From: Paradesulfitobacterium ferrireducens
GTDB taxonomy: Bacteria; Bacillota; Desulfitobacteriia; Desulfitobacteriales; Desulfitobacteriaceae
DNA: 64,000 nt
Direction: 5' to 3'
Assembly (NCBI RefSeq): GCF_017310645.1
Contig: NZ_JAFLRH010000017.1
Span: forward strand, 1-64,000
The position numbers and the translations under genes are program-made. Shown piece by piece: positions 27,046-35,475 of this stretch (its first letter is position 1; each line of letters begins with the position of its first letter). The notes beneath the pieces are model-generated. The model searched no databases, was not told where the DNA came from, and worked only from the letters and a program-made list of their open reading frames with translations.

Positions 27046-29553
27046 CTAGGCTGAGCGGCCGCAGCACTTCTTGTACTTTTTGCCGCTGCCGCAGGGGCAG
27101 GGGTCATTGCGCCCGACTTGCTCCCCGATGTGCACCGGCTGCAAGGGCTGCTCCTCATCCCGGTTGGTGCTGATATTTTTCGGTTCCTCCGGCTGCTGTT
27201 CCGGCTGTGCTACCTGGGGAGTGACCCGCATCATATAACGGACAATGTCCTCTTGAATACTGTCGATCATACTCTGGAACATGTCAAAGCCCTCATGCCG
27301 GTACTCGACTAAAGGATCCCGCTGGCCATATGCCCTAAGCCCGATTCCTTCCCGCAGCATATCCATGGCATCCAGGTGATCCATCCACTTGCTGTCCACC
27401 ACCTGGAGTATGACGGCCCGTTCAATCTCGCGCATCAGCTCGGCCCCGAACATCTCTTCCCGCTTCTCATAGTAGGCGACAGCTTCATTTAGCAGAAGCT
27501 CCTCGACTTCTTCTTTGTTGAGATTGGCGATATGCTCCGCCGTCAGCTTATGCCCGGGGAGCAAGAGATTGTCACAGTACTCAAGAAAGCTGGGCAAATC
27601 CCACTCTTCCGGATACGGGCTTTCTCCGCTGAACATGCTGACGGTGTCCGCCACCGTCTTCTCAATCATATCCATGATGTTGTCCCGCAGGTTCTCGCCC
27701 ATGAGCACAGCCCGGCGCTGGGCATAAATGACCTCACGCTGCTGGTTCATGACATCATCATATTCCAGGACGTGCTTGCGGATATCAAAGTTGCGCTGTT
27801 CCACCCTGTGCTGGGCGTTTTCCAGAGAGCGGGTGATGATTTTGGAAGTAATCGGAATGCTGTCATCCATTCCAAGCTTATCCATCAAGCCCATGATGTT
27901 CTCTGAACCGAACAAGCGCATCAGGTCATCTTCCAGGGACAAAAAGAACTGGGATGAACCGGGGTCGCCCTGGCGGCCCGCCCGCCCGCGCAGCTGGTTG
28001 TCAATCCGGCGCGATTCATGGCGCTCTGTCCCGATGATGTGCAGCCCCCCTAACTGGGCCACACCCTCTCCGAGCACAATATCCGTCCCACGTCCGGCCA
28101 TATTGGTGGCAATCGTGACCATGCCCCGCTGTCCGGCTTCCGATACGATCAAGGCCTCTTTTTCATGGTGTTTGGCATTCAATACCTGGTGCGGAATCCC
28201 CCGCCGCTCCAACATGGCGCTCAGCCGCTCGGACTTTTCAATCGAGACGGTGCCCACCAGGATCGGCTGGCCCTTGGCATGGCGCTCTCCGATTTCCTCC
28301 ACCACCGCCTGGAATTTTCCTTCCTCCGTCCGGTACACGACATCGGGCATATCATCCCGGATCATGTCCTTGTTGGTCGGAATCTCGACCACATCCAGCT
28401 TATAGATTTTCCGGAACTCTGGGGCCTCGGTCATGGCGGTGCCGGTCATTCCAGCCAGCTTATTGTACATGCGGAAATAATTTTGGAACGTGATCGTGGC
28501 CAGGGTTTGCGATTCTTTTTCGATCTTTACGTTTTCCTTGGCCTCAATCGCCTGGTGCAGTCCCTCACTGTAGCGGCGGCCGAACATGAGGCGGCCGGTA
28601 AATTCATCCACGATGATAACCTGTCCGTCCTTGACCACATAATCGCGGTCCCGCTTAAACAAGGCGTGGGCTTTTAAAGCCTGGTTAACGTGGTGGGCCA
28701 CTTCCGTGTGCAAATCATCATAGAGGTTATCCACCCCCAGCATGCTTTCCACCCGGCCTACACCATGCTCGGTTAATGTCACCACCCGGTCCTTTTCATT
28801 GACATGGTAATCCTCTTCCACCTTTAAGCGGGGAATCACCTTGGCGACGCGATAGTAGAGCTCCGTCGGCTTGTCGGCCTCCCCGGAAATGATCAAGGGG
28901 GTGCGGGCCTCGTCAATTAAGATGGAGTCTACTTCGTCCACAATCGCAAAATTCAGTTCGCGCTGGACCAGACCTTCCGGGCGGGTCACCATGTTATCCC
29001 GCAGGTAATCAAACCCGAATTCATTGTTGGTGCCATACGTAATATCCGCGTGATAGCTTTCCCGGCGCTCGGCATAATTAAGCCCGTGCACAATCAAACC
29101 GACGGAAAGGCCGAGGAAACGGTGAATCTGGCCCATCCATTCACTGTCCCGGCGGGCCAGGTAATCGTTTACGGTTACGATATGAACCCCGCGCCCGCTT
29201 AAGGCGTTGAGATAAGACGGAAGGGTCGCCACCAAGGTTTTCCCTTCCCCGGTTTTCATTTCTGCGATTTTGCCCTCGTGCAGGACCATGCCTCCAATGA
29301 GCTGAACATCATAATGGCGCTGGTTCAGGACGCGCTTGGCCGCTTCCCGCACCACCGCAAAAGCCTCCGGCAGCAGGGCGTCCAAGCTTTCTCCGTTCTC
29401 ATGACGCCGGCGGAATTCATCCGTCTTTTGCCTCAGTTCCTCATCGCTTAACCCTTTAATACTGGGTTCCAGTTCATTAATTTGTCTGACGCGCTTTTGA
29501 TATTTTTTAATTTCACGCGCATTATCATCCAACAGATTGCTTAAAAACCCCAT
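27046..29553 (-). CDS. secA: Preprotein translocase ATPase SecA
   Basis: SecA is the motor that drives unfolded preproteins through SecYEG. Start at ATG 29553 (835 residues, [10 protein letters not shown]), with AAAGGTGG just upstream; a GTG three codons earlier overlaps that site. Walker A is MKTGEGKT (~99-106), the preprotein-binding region includes [19 protein letters not shown], helicase motif VI is [11 protein letters not shown], and the C-terminal SEC-C zinc motif is [13 protein letters not shown]. The secA-prfB pair is a conserved Firmicutes arrangement, and hpf lies upstream. Confidence 0.98.
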   Translation of the reverse strand: MGFLSNLLDDNAREIKKYQKRVRQINELEPSIKGLSDEELRQKTDEFRRRHENGESLDALLPEAFAVVREAAKRVLNQRHYDVQLIGGMVLHEGKIAEMKTGEGKTLVATLPSYLNALSGRGVHIVTVNDYLARRDSEWMGQIHRFLGLSVGLIVHGLNYAERRESYHADITYGTNNEFGFDYLRDNMVTRPEGLVQRELNFAIVDEVDSILIDEARTPLIISGEADKPTELYYRVAKVIPRLKVEEDYHVNEKDRVVTLTEHGVGRVESMLGVDNLYDDLHTEVAHHVNQALKAHALFKRDRDYVVKDGQVIIVDEFTGRLMFGRRYSEGLHQAIEAKENVKIEKESQTLATITFQNYFRMYNKLAGMTGTAMTEAPEFRKIYKLDVVEIPTNKDMIRDDMPDVVYRTEEGKFQAVVEEIGERHAKGQPILVGTVSIEKSERLSAMLERRGIPHQVLNAKHHEKEALIVSEAGQRGMVTIATNMAGRGTDIVLGEGVAQLGGLHIIGTERHESRRIDNQLRGRAGRQGDPGSSQFFLSLEDDLMRLFGSENIMGLMDKLGMDDSIPITSKIITRSLENAQHRVEQRNFDIRKHVLEYDDVMNQQREVIYAQRRAVLMGENLRDNIMDMIEKTVADTVSMFSGESPYPEEWDLPSFLEYCDNLLLPGHKLTAEHIANLNKEEVEELLLNEAVAYYEKREEMFGAELMREIERAVILQVVDSKWMDHLDAMDMLREGIGLRAYGQRDPLVEYRHEGFDMFQSMIDSIQEDIVRYMMRVTPQVAQPEQQPEEPKNISTNRDEEQPLQPVHIGEQVGRNDPCPCGSGKKYKKCCGRSA

Positions 29554-29636
29554 GCGAACCACCTTTCTTCGTCCTGGGCATCACTTTATTGTAACATCAC
29601 CTGAAATAGGCCGCAAGTTGTCCGGAAGCGCAAAAG

Positions 29637-29671
29637 TAATCGGGACGCACTGCATCAGCACGCCCCGATTA
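29637..29671 (-). terminator. Terminator of hpf
   Basis: TAATCGGG and CCCGATTA with an inner CG/CG pair form a stem-loop. On the minus strand it is followed by CTTTTGC. It starts 7 bases past the hpf stop. Confidence 0.75.
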
Positions 29672-29677
29672 TCCCGC

Positions 29678-30199
29678 TTAAGCTTCCGGTTCCAGGAGAC
29701 CATAATCCCCGTCTTTACGCCGGTACACCACGTTCATTTGGTGGGTGTCGGCATTGGTAAAGACATAAAAATTATGTCCGACGAGGTTCATTTGCATGAT
29801 GGCTTCATCAACAGCCATGGGTTTTGCTGAGAATTTCTTGTTGCGCACCAATTGGTGCTCTTCTTCTGCCGGCCCCACACTCGGCTCGTGATCCTTGAGG
29901 ACTTTGGAACGCATTTTTCTCAGGATCCGGGTCCGGTATTTATCAATTTGGCGTTCCAGCTTTTCTAAGACAAGGTCAATGGAAGAGTACATATCTCCCG
30001 TTTCTTCTTCCCCGCGTAAAATCATCCCATTAATAGGTGCCGTCACTTCTACCCGGTGGCGGTCCCGTTCGACCAGCAAGGTCACGGTAATATCCTGAAA
30101 TTCGTCGGTGTATTTTTCTAATTTGCCGACCCGCTTCGTTACGTAACTTTTCAGGGCATCCGTCACCTCAATATGCTTACCGCGAATGATTATGTTCAT
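29678..30199 (-). CDS. hpf: Ribosome hibernation promoting factor, long form
   Basis: This 173-residue long-form HPF makes inactive 100S ribosome dimers in slow growth. The N-terminal S30AE/YfiA domain (~1-100) carries IIRGKHIEVTDALKSYVTKR and DRHRVEVTAPI. A linker leads to the C-terminal dimerisation domain (~115-173), with KPMAVDEAIMQMNLVGHNFYVF and YRRKDGDYGLLEP. The ATG follows AGGAGG. A sigma-H-type promoter lies immediately upstream, in keeping with B. subtilis hpf (yvyD), which is under sigma-H and sigma-B control. Downstream is secA. Confidence 0.97.
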   Translation of the reverse strand: MNIIIRGKHIEVTDALKSYVTKRVGKLEKYTDEFQDITVTLLVERDRHRVEVTAPINGMILRGEEETGDMYSSIDLVLEKLERQIDKYRTRILRKMRSKVLKDHEPSVGPAEEEHQLVRNKKFSAKPMAVDEAIMQMNLVGHNFYVFTNADTHQMNVVYRRKDGDYGLLEPEA

Positions 30200-30234
30200 G
30201 TACCCAACCTCCTTTTTACCTGGTCTGTAGTATA

Positions 30235-30263
30235 ATATTCCCCTCTCTTAACAAAAATCCTGC
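30235..30263 (-). promoter_or_regulatory. Putative sigma-H promoter of hpf
   Basis: On the minus strand GCAGGA followed by TTTTT (30258-30263), 17 bases, GAATAT (30235-30240). It is a close fit to sigma-H. A TATACT lies a few bases further, so an overlapping sigma-A start is possible. The -10 is about 36 bases upstream of the hpf ATG. Confidence 0.7.
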
Positions 30264-30343
30264 TGAAACACGGAATAAGACGTCTCTATTTTTCCCAGAA
30301 ATCTTCTAAAGAAACACAAGGGTGTAAAGAACATTTCAACAAG

Positions 30344-30422
30344 CAAAGAAAACTCGGCTTGCGCCGAGCTTTGCGAAGGCGGAAGCCGTAGTTGCACTTG
30401 TGCGCCCTCAAACTTATACTTT
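30344..30422 (-). repeat. Dispersed element C, copy 2, terminator-like end
   Basis: Inverted relative of 15740-15818 over 79 bases with scattered differences. On the minus strand it ends CTCGGC-GCAA-GCCGAG plus TTTTCTTT. It lies about 105 bases downstream of the csp stop codon, where it could serve as the csp terminator. It is the main content of the 329-base hpf-csp gap. Confidence 0.8.
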
Positions 30423-30528
30423 CCGATTAGCCGAAAAAAGAACCGCCAAAAGCGATTCTTTTAATAGCAGTTTATTAGGCACATCCAACTTTCAGGCTTT
30501 AGGCCATCGTCAGCTTGGTTCTCAGACT

Positions 30529-30726
30529 TTAAGCCATCGTGACATTGGAAGCCTGTTCACCACGGGGACCCTGGATCACGTCGAACTCGACCTCTTGTCC
30601 TTGTTCCAATGTACGGAACCCGTCTCCGAGGATCGAAGAATAATGCACAAAGACGTCCCTGCCATTATCCCTTTCGATAAACCCGTACCCCTTTTGCTTG
30701 CTAAACCACTTCACTTTACCTAACAC
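30529..30726 (-). CDS. Cold shock protein, CspA family
   Basis: This 65-residue single-strand RNA/DNA-binding OB-fold protein has RNP1 KGYGFIE and RNP2 VFVHYS. The GTG start at 30726 lies 9 bases after AAGGAGG and gives [13 protein letters not shown], the family's usual opening; the TTG at 30735 overlaps the site. The last ten codons with the stop are imperfectly duplicated in tandem and in frame just downstream (30499-30528), so readthrough would add SLRTKLTMA. It acts as an RNA chaperone in cold or stationary phase. Confidence 0.96.
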   Translation of the reverse strand: MLGKVKWFSKQKGYGFIERDNGRDVFVHYSSILGDGFRTLEQGQEVEFDVIQGPRGEQASNVTMA

Positions 30727-30813
30727 CAAAAACAACCTCCTTGATTTCTGGGCTTTACGCCCTTCCTTCTAAGGATAACCAGTGTTGGTAAAAATTAAAC
30801 ATGGAACGTGGCT

Positions 30814-31554
30814 TCATTCAGAGGGGACCCCCACTGAGAGAATCTTGCTTAGAAAGGACTGGGTACGGGGATTGCGGGGGTTGGCAAAGACATCCTCCGG
30901 AACCCCTTCTTCCATGATAATCCCTTCATCCATGAAGATCACGCGGTCTCCCACTTCGCGCGCGAACCCCATTTCATGCGTGACCACCACCATGGTCATT
31001 CCTTCCCGGGCCAAATCCTTCATGACCGCGAGCACCTCTCCCACCATCTCCGGATCCAGAGCCGAAGTCGGTTCATCAAAGAGCATTACCTTGGGCTTCA
31101 TGGCCAGGGCTCGGGCGATGGCCACCCGCTGCTGCTGACCGCCGGAAAGACGCTCCGGGTACTCATGCGCTTTATCCGATAGCCCTACTTTGCGCAGGAG
31201 TTCCAAGCCTATTTGTTCTGCTTCACCCTTGCTTACACCGCGCACAATCTGCGGTGCGAGAGTAACATTCTCTAATGCTGTCATATGCGGAAACAGGTTA
31301 AAGCGCTGAAAAACCATCCCGACTTCGCGCCGGATGGCATTGACATTCGTCTCGGAATTGAGAGGAATGCCGTCAATCACAATCTCTCCATCGGTCAGCT
31401 CTTCCAGCTTGTTGAGGCAGCGTAAAAAGGTGCTCTTGCCCGAACCGCTGGGCCCGATCACCACCACCACTTCTTTTTCCCTGATATGGCAGTCGATGCC
31501 CTTGAGCACTTCCAGCTTGCCGAAATATTTGTGGAGATTCTTAACGTATATCAC
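30814..31554 (-). CDS. Polar amino-acid ABC transporter, ATP-binding protein
   Basis: This is a GlnQ-type ATPase of about 246 residues, starting at GTG 31554 after GAGGAGG and overlapping the permease stop by 14 bases. Walker A is GPSGSGKST, the signature LSGGQQQR, Walker [13 protein letters not shown], and the switch is [12 protein letters not shown]. It energises import of polar amino acids together with the next two genes. The stop codon lies inside a GC-rich inverted repeat (30816-30836) followed on the minus strand by a T-rich stretch, so transcription may end there. Confidence 0.96.
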   Translation of the reverse strand: MIYVKNLHKYFGKLEVLKGIDCHIREKEVVVVIGPSGSGKSTFLRCLNKLEELTDGEIVIDGIPLNSETNVNAIRREVGMVFQRFNLFPHMTALENVTLAPQIVRGVSKGEAEQIGLELLRKVGLSDKAHEYPERLSGGQQQRVAIARALAMKPKVMLFDEPTSALDPEMVGEVLAVMKDLAREGMTMVVVTHEMGFAREVGDRVIFMDEGIIMEEGVPEDVFANPRNPRTQSFLSKILSVGVPSE

Positions 31555-32215
31555 TTTTAGCCAGCCTCCTCTCCACAACCGCCAGTATTCTTGAGATGAC
31601 CAGCGTCATAACTAAATACATAAGAGCCACCTCAATATAAATCGGAACCGGCTGGGCGGTGCGGCCGACGATGATTTTACCTCTGTAAAGGAGTTCTTCC
31701 ATAGTAATAATTGATACTAAAGACGAGTCTTTAAGCATGGCAATAAACTCGTTTCCCAGAGGGGGAATAACCCGTTTAACAGCCTGGGGCAGGATTATAT
31801 AACGCATGGCCTGACCGTGGCTCATACCCAAAGAACGGGCAGCCTCTGTCTGGCCGCGGTCAATGGACTGAATCCCCGCCCGAAAGATTTCGGCGATATA
31901 GGCTCCGGAGTTCATGCCCAAGGCTAAAAAGGCCGCAATCCATTCCCATTTGTTTGGGGTACTAAATCCGAAAAGAGGAGGAAAAGCAAAATATACAATA
32001 AACAGCTGAACTAAGAGCGGGGTTCCGCGCAAAAAATCGATATAGACCGTAGCCACAAGGCGCAATAGTCTGAAGCTCGAGAGCTTGGCCAGAGACATAA
32101 TCAACCCGATCACCAGGCCCATAGCCACTGCCCCGGCTGTCAGCTCAAGGGTCACAACCGCACCTTGAAGGAGAATGGGGAAGCTTTCAAAGGCCAAACC
32201 CCAGTTAATATACAC
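31541..32215 (-). CDS. Polar amino-acid ABC transporter, permease
   Basis: This 224-residue HisM/GlnP-type permease has about five membrane helices and the EAA loop [22 protein letters not shown] contacting the ATPase. [20 protein letters not shown] opens the TM domain. It forms a transporter with the overlapping ATPase gene and the solute receptor encoded 278 bases upstream. The 278-base gap contains a GGGTAC/GTACCC stem-loop without a T run, which could reduce readthrough from the receptor gene. Confidence 0.95.
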   Translation of the reverse strand: MYINWGLAFESFPILLQGAVVTLELTAGAVAMGLVIGLIMSLAKLSSFRLLRLVATVYIDFLRGTPLLVQLFIVYFAFPPLFGFSTPNKWEWIAAFLALGMNSGAYIAEIFRAGIQSIDRGQTEAARSLGMSHGQAMRYIILPQAVKRVIPPLGNEFIAMLKDSSLVSIITMEELLYRGKIIVGRTAQPVPIYIEVALMYLVMTLVISRILAVVERRLAKSDIR

Positions 32216-32493
32216 GCATAAATCCTCCTCGCCTGATTTTGACTGTCTAGGTCAAAATACCTGTTTCTTCTGCAAATTATACAAGCTATTGCGCGGTTAT
32301 TCAAGCCGCAGCACGCGCTATCTATGGCACGCCCTATCATCAATTGCACCGTCAAACAAGCAGGGTACCCCAGAGAAATTCTGAAGTACCCTTAGAAATA
32401 ATAATCTTATTCTTGGAATGCAAGCATTCATTAAGCTATCGTCCTAGTTCTGATACAGGCTGAGTTTTGCAGACAACTGACTGGTTCGGCGGC

Positions 32494-33297
32494 TTAGAAC
32501 TTAGGAGCATCCTCATTAAACCACTTTTTATATATATTGTTATAGGTTCCGTCTTCCTTAAATTTCTTTAAGGTCGCATTGACTTTATTAGCCAGTTCGG
32601 TATTTCCCAGCTTAAAAGCAATTCCGTAAAATTCCGGATCGACGTCCGCTTTAACCGTATCAATGTTGGCATTCTTGTTCTTCTCGGCAAAATAGATCAC
32701 GACCGGAGCATCCGCAACCACAGCATCCACTCCGCCGTTGAGCAAGTCATTCAAGGCATCGGGAGTTGTATCGTATTTCTTGGGTGTAATTCCCTGATCC
32801 TCAACAACAAATTGTCCGGTGGTGTCAAGCTGGACGCCAACTCTTTTTCCTTTTAAATCGGCAATGGTCTTGAAGTTGGATCCTTTCTTGGACGCAATAT
32901 ATTGTACCGTTTGAAAGTACTTATCACTGAAAAGAATACTTTTGGCCCTCTCCGGAGTAATAGTCATCGCTGAAATGACCGCGTCAAAATTCCCATTGGC
33001 CAGAGACATGGGCAGGCCGTCAAAAGATGAAGTCTTGAACTCAACTTTATACCCCAGGTCTTCCCCAATGGCTTTCATCAAGTCAATGTCAAACCCTTGC
33101 GCTTCATGTTTCTCATCGAAGAATTCAAACGGTGCATAAGCGATATCCGAGCCGACTTTCAGCACCTTTTCCCCTGAGCCGGCGCTATTGCTGTTCCCGG
33201 CCGGAGCATTGGCGCCGCTGCTGCCGCAGCCGGCCAAAGCAACCAAACTCAAAATAAGTAAAAATACGGTAGCAAGACGTAATCCTTTTTTAGACAT
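32494..33297 (-). CDS. Polar amino-acid ABC transporter, substrate-binding lipoprotein
   Basis: The protein has about 267 residues from ATG 33297, which follows GAAGGGAG; upstream in-frame ATGs lack a site. The signal sequence ends in LAGC (Cys24), then a Ser/Ala/Gly linker and a family-3 solute-binding domain (KVGSDIAYAPFEFFDEKHEAQGFDIDLM split over ~45-70; GKRVGVQLDTTG; EDGTYNNIYKKWF at the end). The DIDL and R-containing segments are those that grip an amino acid's alpha groups in the family. The exact substrate is not predictable; glutamine- or arginine-type is usual. A good sigma-A promoter and a CodY-like box precede it. Confidence 0.95.
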   Translation of the reverse strand: MSKKGLRLATVFLLILSLVALAGCGSSGANAPAGNSNSAGSGEKVLKVGSDIAYAPFEFFDEKHEAQGFDIDLMKAIGEDLGYKVEFKTSSFDGLPMSLANGNFDAVISAMTITPERAKSILFSDKYFQTVQYIASKKGSNFKTIADLKGKRVGVQLDTTGQFVVEDQGITPKKYDTTPDALNDLLNGGVDAVVADAPVVIYFAEKNKNANIDTVKADVDPEFYGIAFKLGNTELANKVNATLKKFKEDGTYNNIYKKWFNEDAPKF

Positions 33298-33364
33298 TCT
33301 CTTTTTTCTCCCTTCATTCGCTGGAAAATTCATTGTCTGGCAGAAGCTCGTCCAGACGGATAAA

Positions 33365-33412
33365 ATTATACATAGGTCTGAAACTTTATTCAATACCTAT
33401 TTCCAGAATATT
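33365..33412 (-). promoter_or_regulatory. Sigma-A promoter and CodY-like box of the amino-acid transporter
   Basis: Minus strand: -35 TTGAAT (33388-33393), 17-base spacer, -10 TATAAT (33365-33370). Just upstream, AATATTCTGGAAATA (33398-33412) matches 12 of 15 positions of the CodY box AATTTTCWGAAAATT. CTGGAAATA occurs twice, 11 bases apart. Control by amino-acid status would suit the gene. Confidence 0.55.
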
Positions 33413-33442
33413 TCCAGGATTGTAGTGTATACATGGATGCGA

Positions 33443-33475
33443 GCTTGGTTTTAATTTAGTAAACTAAAACCAAGC
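33443..33475. terminator. Strong hairpin, function uncertain
   Basis: GCTTGGTTTTA and TAAAACCAAGC (11 perfect pairs) enclose 11 bases. No long T run follows on either strand. It lies upstream of the amino-acid transporter promoter and may end transcription entering from the direction of uxuB. Confidence 0.4.
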
Positions 33476-33492
33476 ACATGCTATTTTAAAAG

Positions 33493-33593
33493 TTATGCAC
33501 TCACTTTAGTCACAGGTACCTGTGGATAATGTTGATAACTTTGGGGGGGAACCGTTATTTGAGGGATTAAGCTGTGCATAACGATGTGGAAAA
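33493..33593. other. Cluster of DnaA-box-like sequences
   Basis: Within 101 bases there are two perfect boxes on the minus strand, TTATCCACA (33521-33529) and TTATGCACA (33573-33581). Two one-mismatch boxes are also present: TTATGCACT on plus (33493-33501) and TTTTCCACA on minus (33585-33593). An A/T-rich stretch follows to about 33680. The surrounding 523-base gap (33298-33820) otherwise holds a 53-codon open frame without a good start (33582-33743) that could be a gene remnant. Confidence 0.5.
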
Positions 33594-33770
33594 AGTCTAA
33601 CCTCTCCTAAAAAACCAGGAACACGTTTTTATTTACGTAATAGATTGAACTTTGCAAAAGTAAAAAACCTAGACAAACGAATTAGAGAGATTGAAAGAAC
33701 TAATCGAGAATGGAACTCGGATTATGAAGGGGGTTACCGCTGAAAAAGCGGTTAAATAGCTGCCAAAAAG

Positions 33771-33816
33771 CGGGAAACCCTCATACGAGAGCTTCCCGTT
33801 CATACTGTCTGCTTAT
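33771..33816 (-). terminator. Terminator of uxuB; left copy of a 46-bp direct repeat
   Basis: The sequence contains CGGGAA ... TTCCCG as a stem with a ~15-base loop. On the minus strand it is followed by CTTTTTGG. It is identical over 46 bases to 43537-43582. It sits 4 bases after the uxuB stop. Confidence 0.8.
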
Positions 33817-33820
33817 CTTT

Positions 33821-35455
33821 TTAGCCTAAATACTTTTGCAGGGTTGCCCGCACCGCGTTTTTACCCGCCAGCATCTCAGTGAAGTAGCCTTCAATCTTTG
33901 CTCCCAACCCCGCCTCATAGAGATTGATCCCAAAGATGCTTTCATTCGCCAGAATCAGCTTTAAGACTTCAGCTCCCTGTAAGACATCTGCAACTGCTTC
34001 CCAGCTGCCGAGACTTACTCCGGAAAGGTGAGACCGCAGCGGCTCAAGCATAGGGTCTGGACTTAAAGGCATTTCCAAGCCATGATCATCCACACCCAGA
34101 AGGTACCTGCACCATCCCGCAATGACCAGGGGTATATAGGTGAGATTGGCCGGGTCCAGGTCCTTCCTGCTGTGATAGGCTTTGATTGTCTCCCCGAATC
34201 GAATCCCTATCTTTTGCGAAGTATCGGTGGCTATTCTTTGGGGAGCATCGGGAATATAAGGGTTGGGAAGCCTTTGTTCAATCACCTCGCGCAGGAAATC
34301 TGCGGGATTTAAGATACCGGGATTGATGACAACAGGCAGCCCTTCTTCATATCCAATCTTCTGCACCAGCTTGTGCAAATGGGGGTCTTTCATTTCATCC
34401 GCGATCAGGGTATAACCCAAGAGACAGCCGAATACCGCCAAGGCCGTATGCAGCGGATTAAGACAGGTGCAAACTTTCATTTTTTCAACTTTATCCACGG
34501 TCTGCCTGTCGCTAAAGATTACCCCTGCCAGCTCCAGCGGCATGCGGCCGTTGGGAAAGCTGTCTTCGATAACCAGGTATTGCGGCCCCTCAGCATTGAC
34601 AAACGGAGCAATAAACGTATTTTTGCCCGTGCAGATAATCCCGGTATCGACAAAACCTGCGGCCTCCAGGGCATTTTTGACTGTTTCCGAAGGCCTGGGG
34701 GTGATTTTATCGATCATGGACCAGGGGAAAGTGACTTGAGCCGGATCATTAAGATAGGCTAAAAAATCCCGTTCTACCAGTCCATTCGCCACCCATTGTT
34801 CGACGATGGCCTGAACGGCATCATGCAGCTTCTCCCCATTATGGGAGCAATTGTCCATACTGACAAAGGCAATGGGGAGTCTGCCGCTTTGATAGCGGGT
34901 ATAGGCCAGGGAAGCAATCTTGGACATCAGGTGCCTGGGCTCAGCCGGTCCCTGCCTCATATCACACAGGACATCATCCAGGTATTCCCCTGACAGCTTC
35001 TTCAGGCTATAGCCTTTTTCCGTGATCGTAAAGCTGGCCATTTGCAGGGAGGGCTTGGCAAAGATCCTGGTCAGCCTCTTCCAGTCTTGTGTACGCGCAC
35101 TGTCTCCGATAAGGGCTTCAGCGATGCTTCCAACCACCCTTTTCTTAAGAGTACCGTCAGGATTCATGATGACCAGGAGATTGAGATTGTCGTACGGCGT
35201 ATACATCCGGTCAATAATCTCGATATCATATGCCTCGACCGCAATAATGCCCGTATCCGCTTGACCCAGATTGAGCAGGGTTTGCTGCAGGGCGGCAATA
35301 AACCCGCGGAAGATATTACCGGCACCGAAATGGACCCAGGTCGGATTCTCCCTGGTACGGGCGGCCATGCGGTCATACTCGAATCCCGGGAGCTCAATAT
35401 TTACCTCTGCCCATGCCTTGGCATCCTTTAAGCTTTCTCTGCTTAAGTTCAGCAT
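33821..35455 (-). CDS. uxuB: Mannitol dehydrogenase-family oxidoreductase, likely fructuronate reductase
   Basis: This 544-residue NAD(P)-dependent polyol/uronate dehydrogenase probably interconverts D-fructuronate and D-mannonate, since it is in one operon with mannonate dehydratase. The N-terminal Rossmann part has WVHFGAGNIFRGF near residue 41. The mid-region carries VSMDNCSHNGEKL and TFPWSMIDKITPRPS, the family core. The C-terminal helical domain has CLNPLHTALAVFGCLLGY with HxxxxxxG. It is the last gene of the operon, 20 bases after kdgK. Altronate/tagaturonate activity is possible in this family, and context favours UxuB. Confidence 0.85.
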   Translation of the reverse strand: MLNLSRESLKDAKAWAEVNIELPGFEYDRMAARTRENPTWVHFGAGNIFRGFIAALQQTLLNLGQADTGIIAVEAYDIEIIDRMYTPYDNLNLLVIMNPDGTLKKRVVGSIAEALIGDSARTQDWKRLTRIFAKPSLQMASFTITEKGYSLKKLSGEYLDDVLCDMRQGPAEPRHLMSKIASLAYTRYQSGRLPIAFVSMDNCSHNGEKLHDAVQAIVEQWVANGLVERDFLAYLNDPAQVTFPWSMIDKITPRPSETVKNALEAAGFVDTGIICTGKNTFIAPFVNAEGPQYLVIEDSFPNGRMPLELAGVIFSDRQTVDKVEKMKVCTCLNPLHTALAVFGCLLGYTLIADEMKDPHLHKLVQKIGYEEGLPVVINPGILNPADFLREVIEQRLPNPYIPDAPQRIATDTSQKIGIRFGETIKAYHSRKDLDPANLTYIPLVIAGWCRYLLGVDDHGLEMPLSPDPMLEPLRSHLSGVSLGSWEAVADVLQGAEVLKLILANESIFGINLYEAGLGAKIEGYFTEMLAGKNAVRATLQKYLG

Positions 35456-35475
35456 TTTAATTTATCCTTCCGTTG

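Noticed and set aside
32216..32493. T-box or riboswitch in front of the amino-acid permease
   Set aside because: Only a GGGTAC/GTACCC stem-loop is visible; there is no T-box sequence, specifier loop or known aptamer core.
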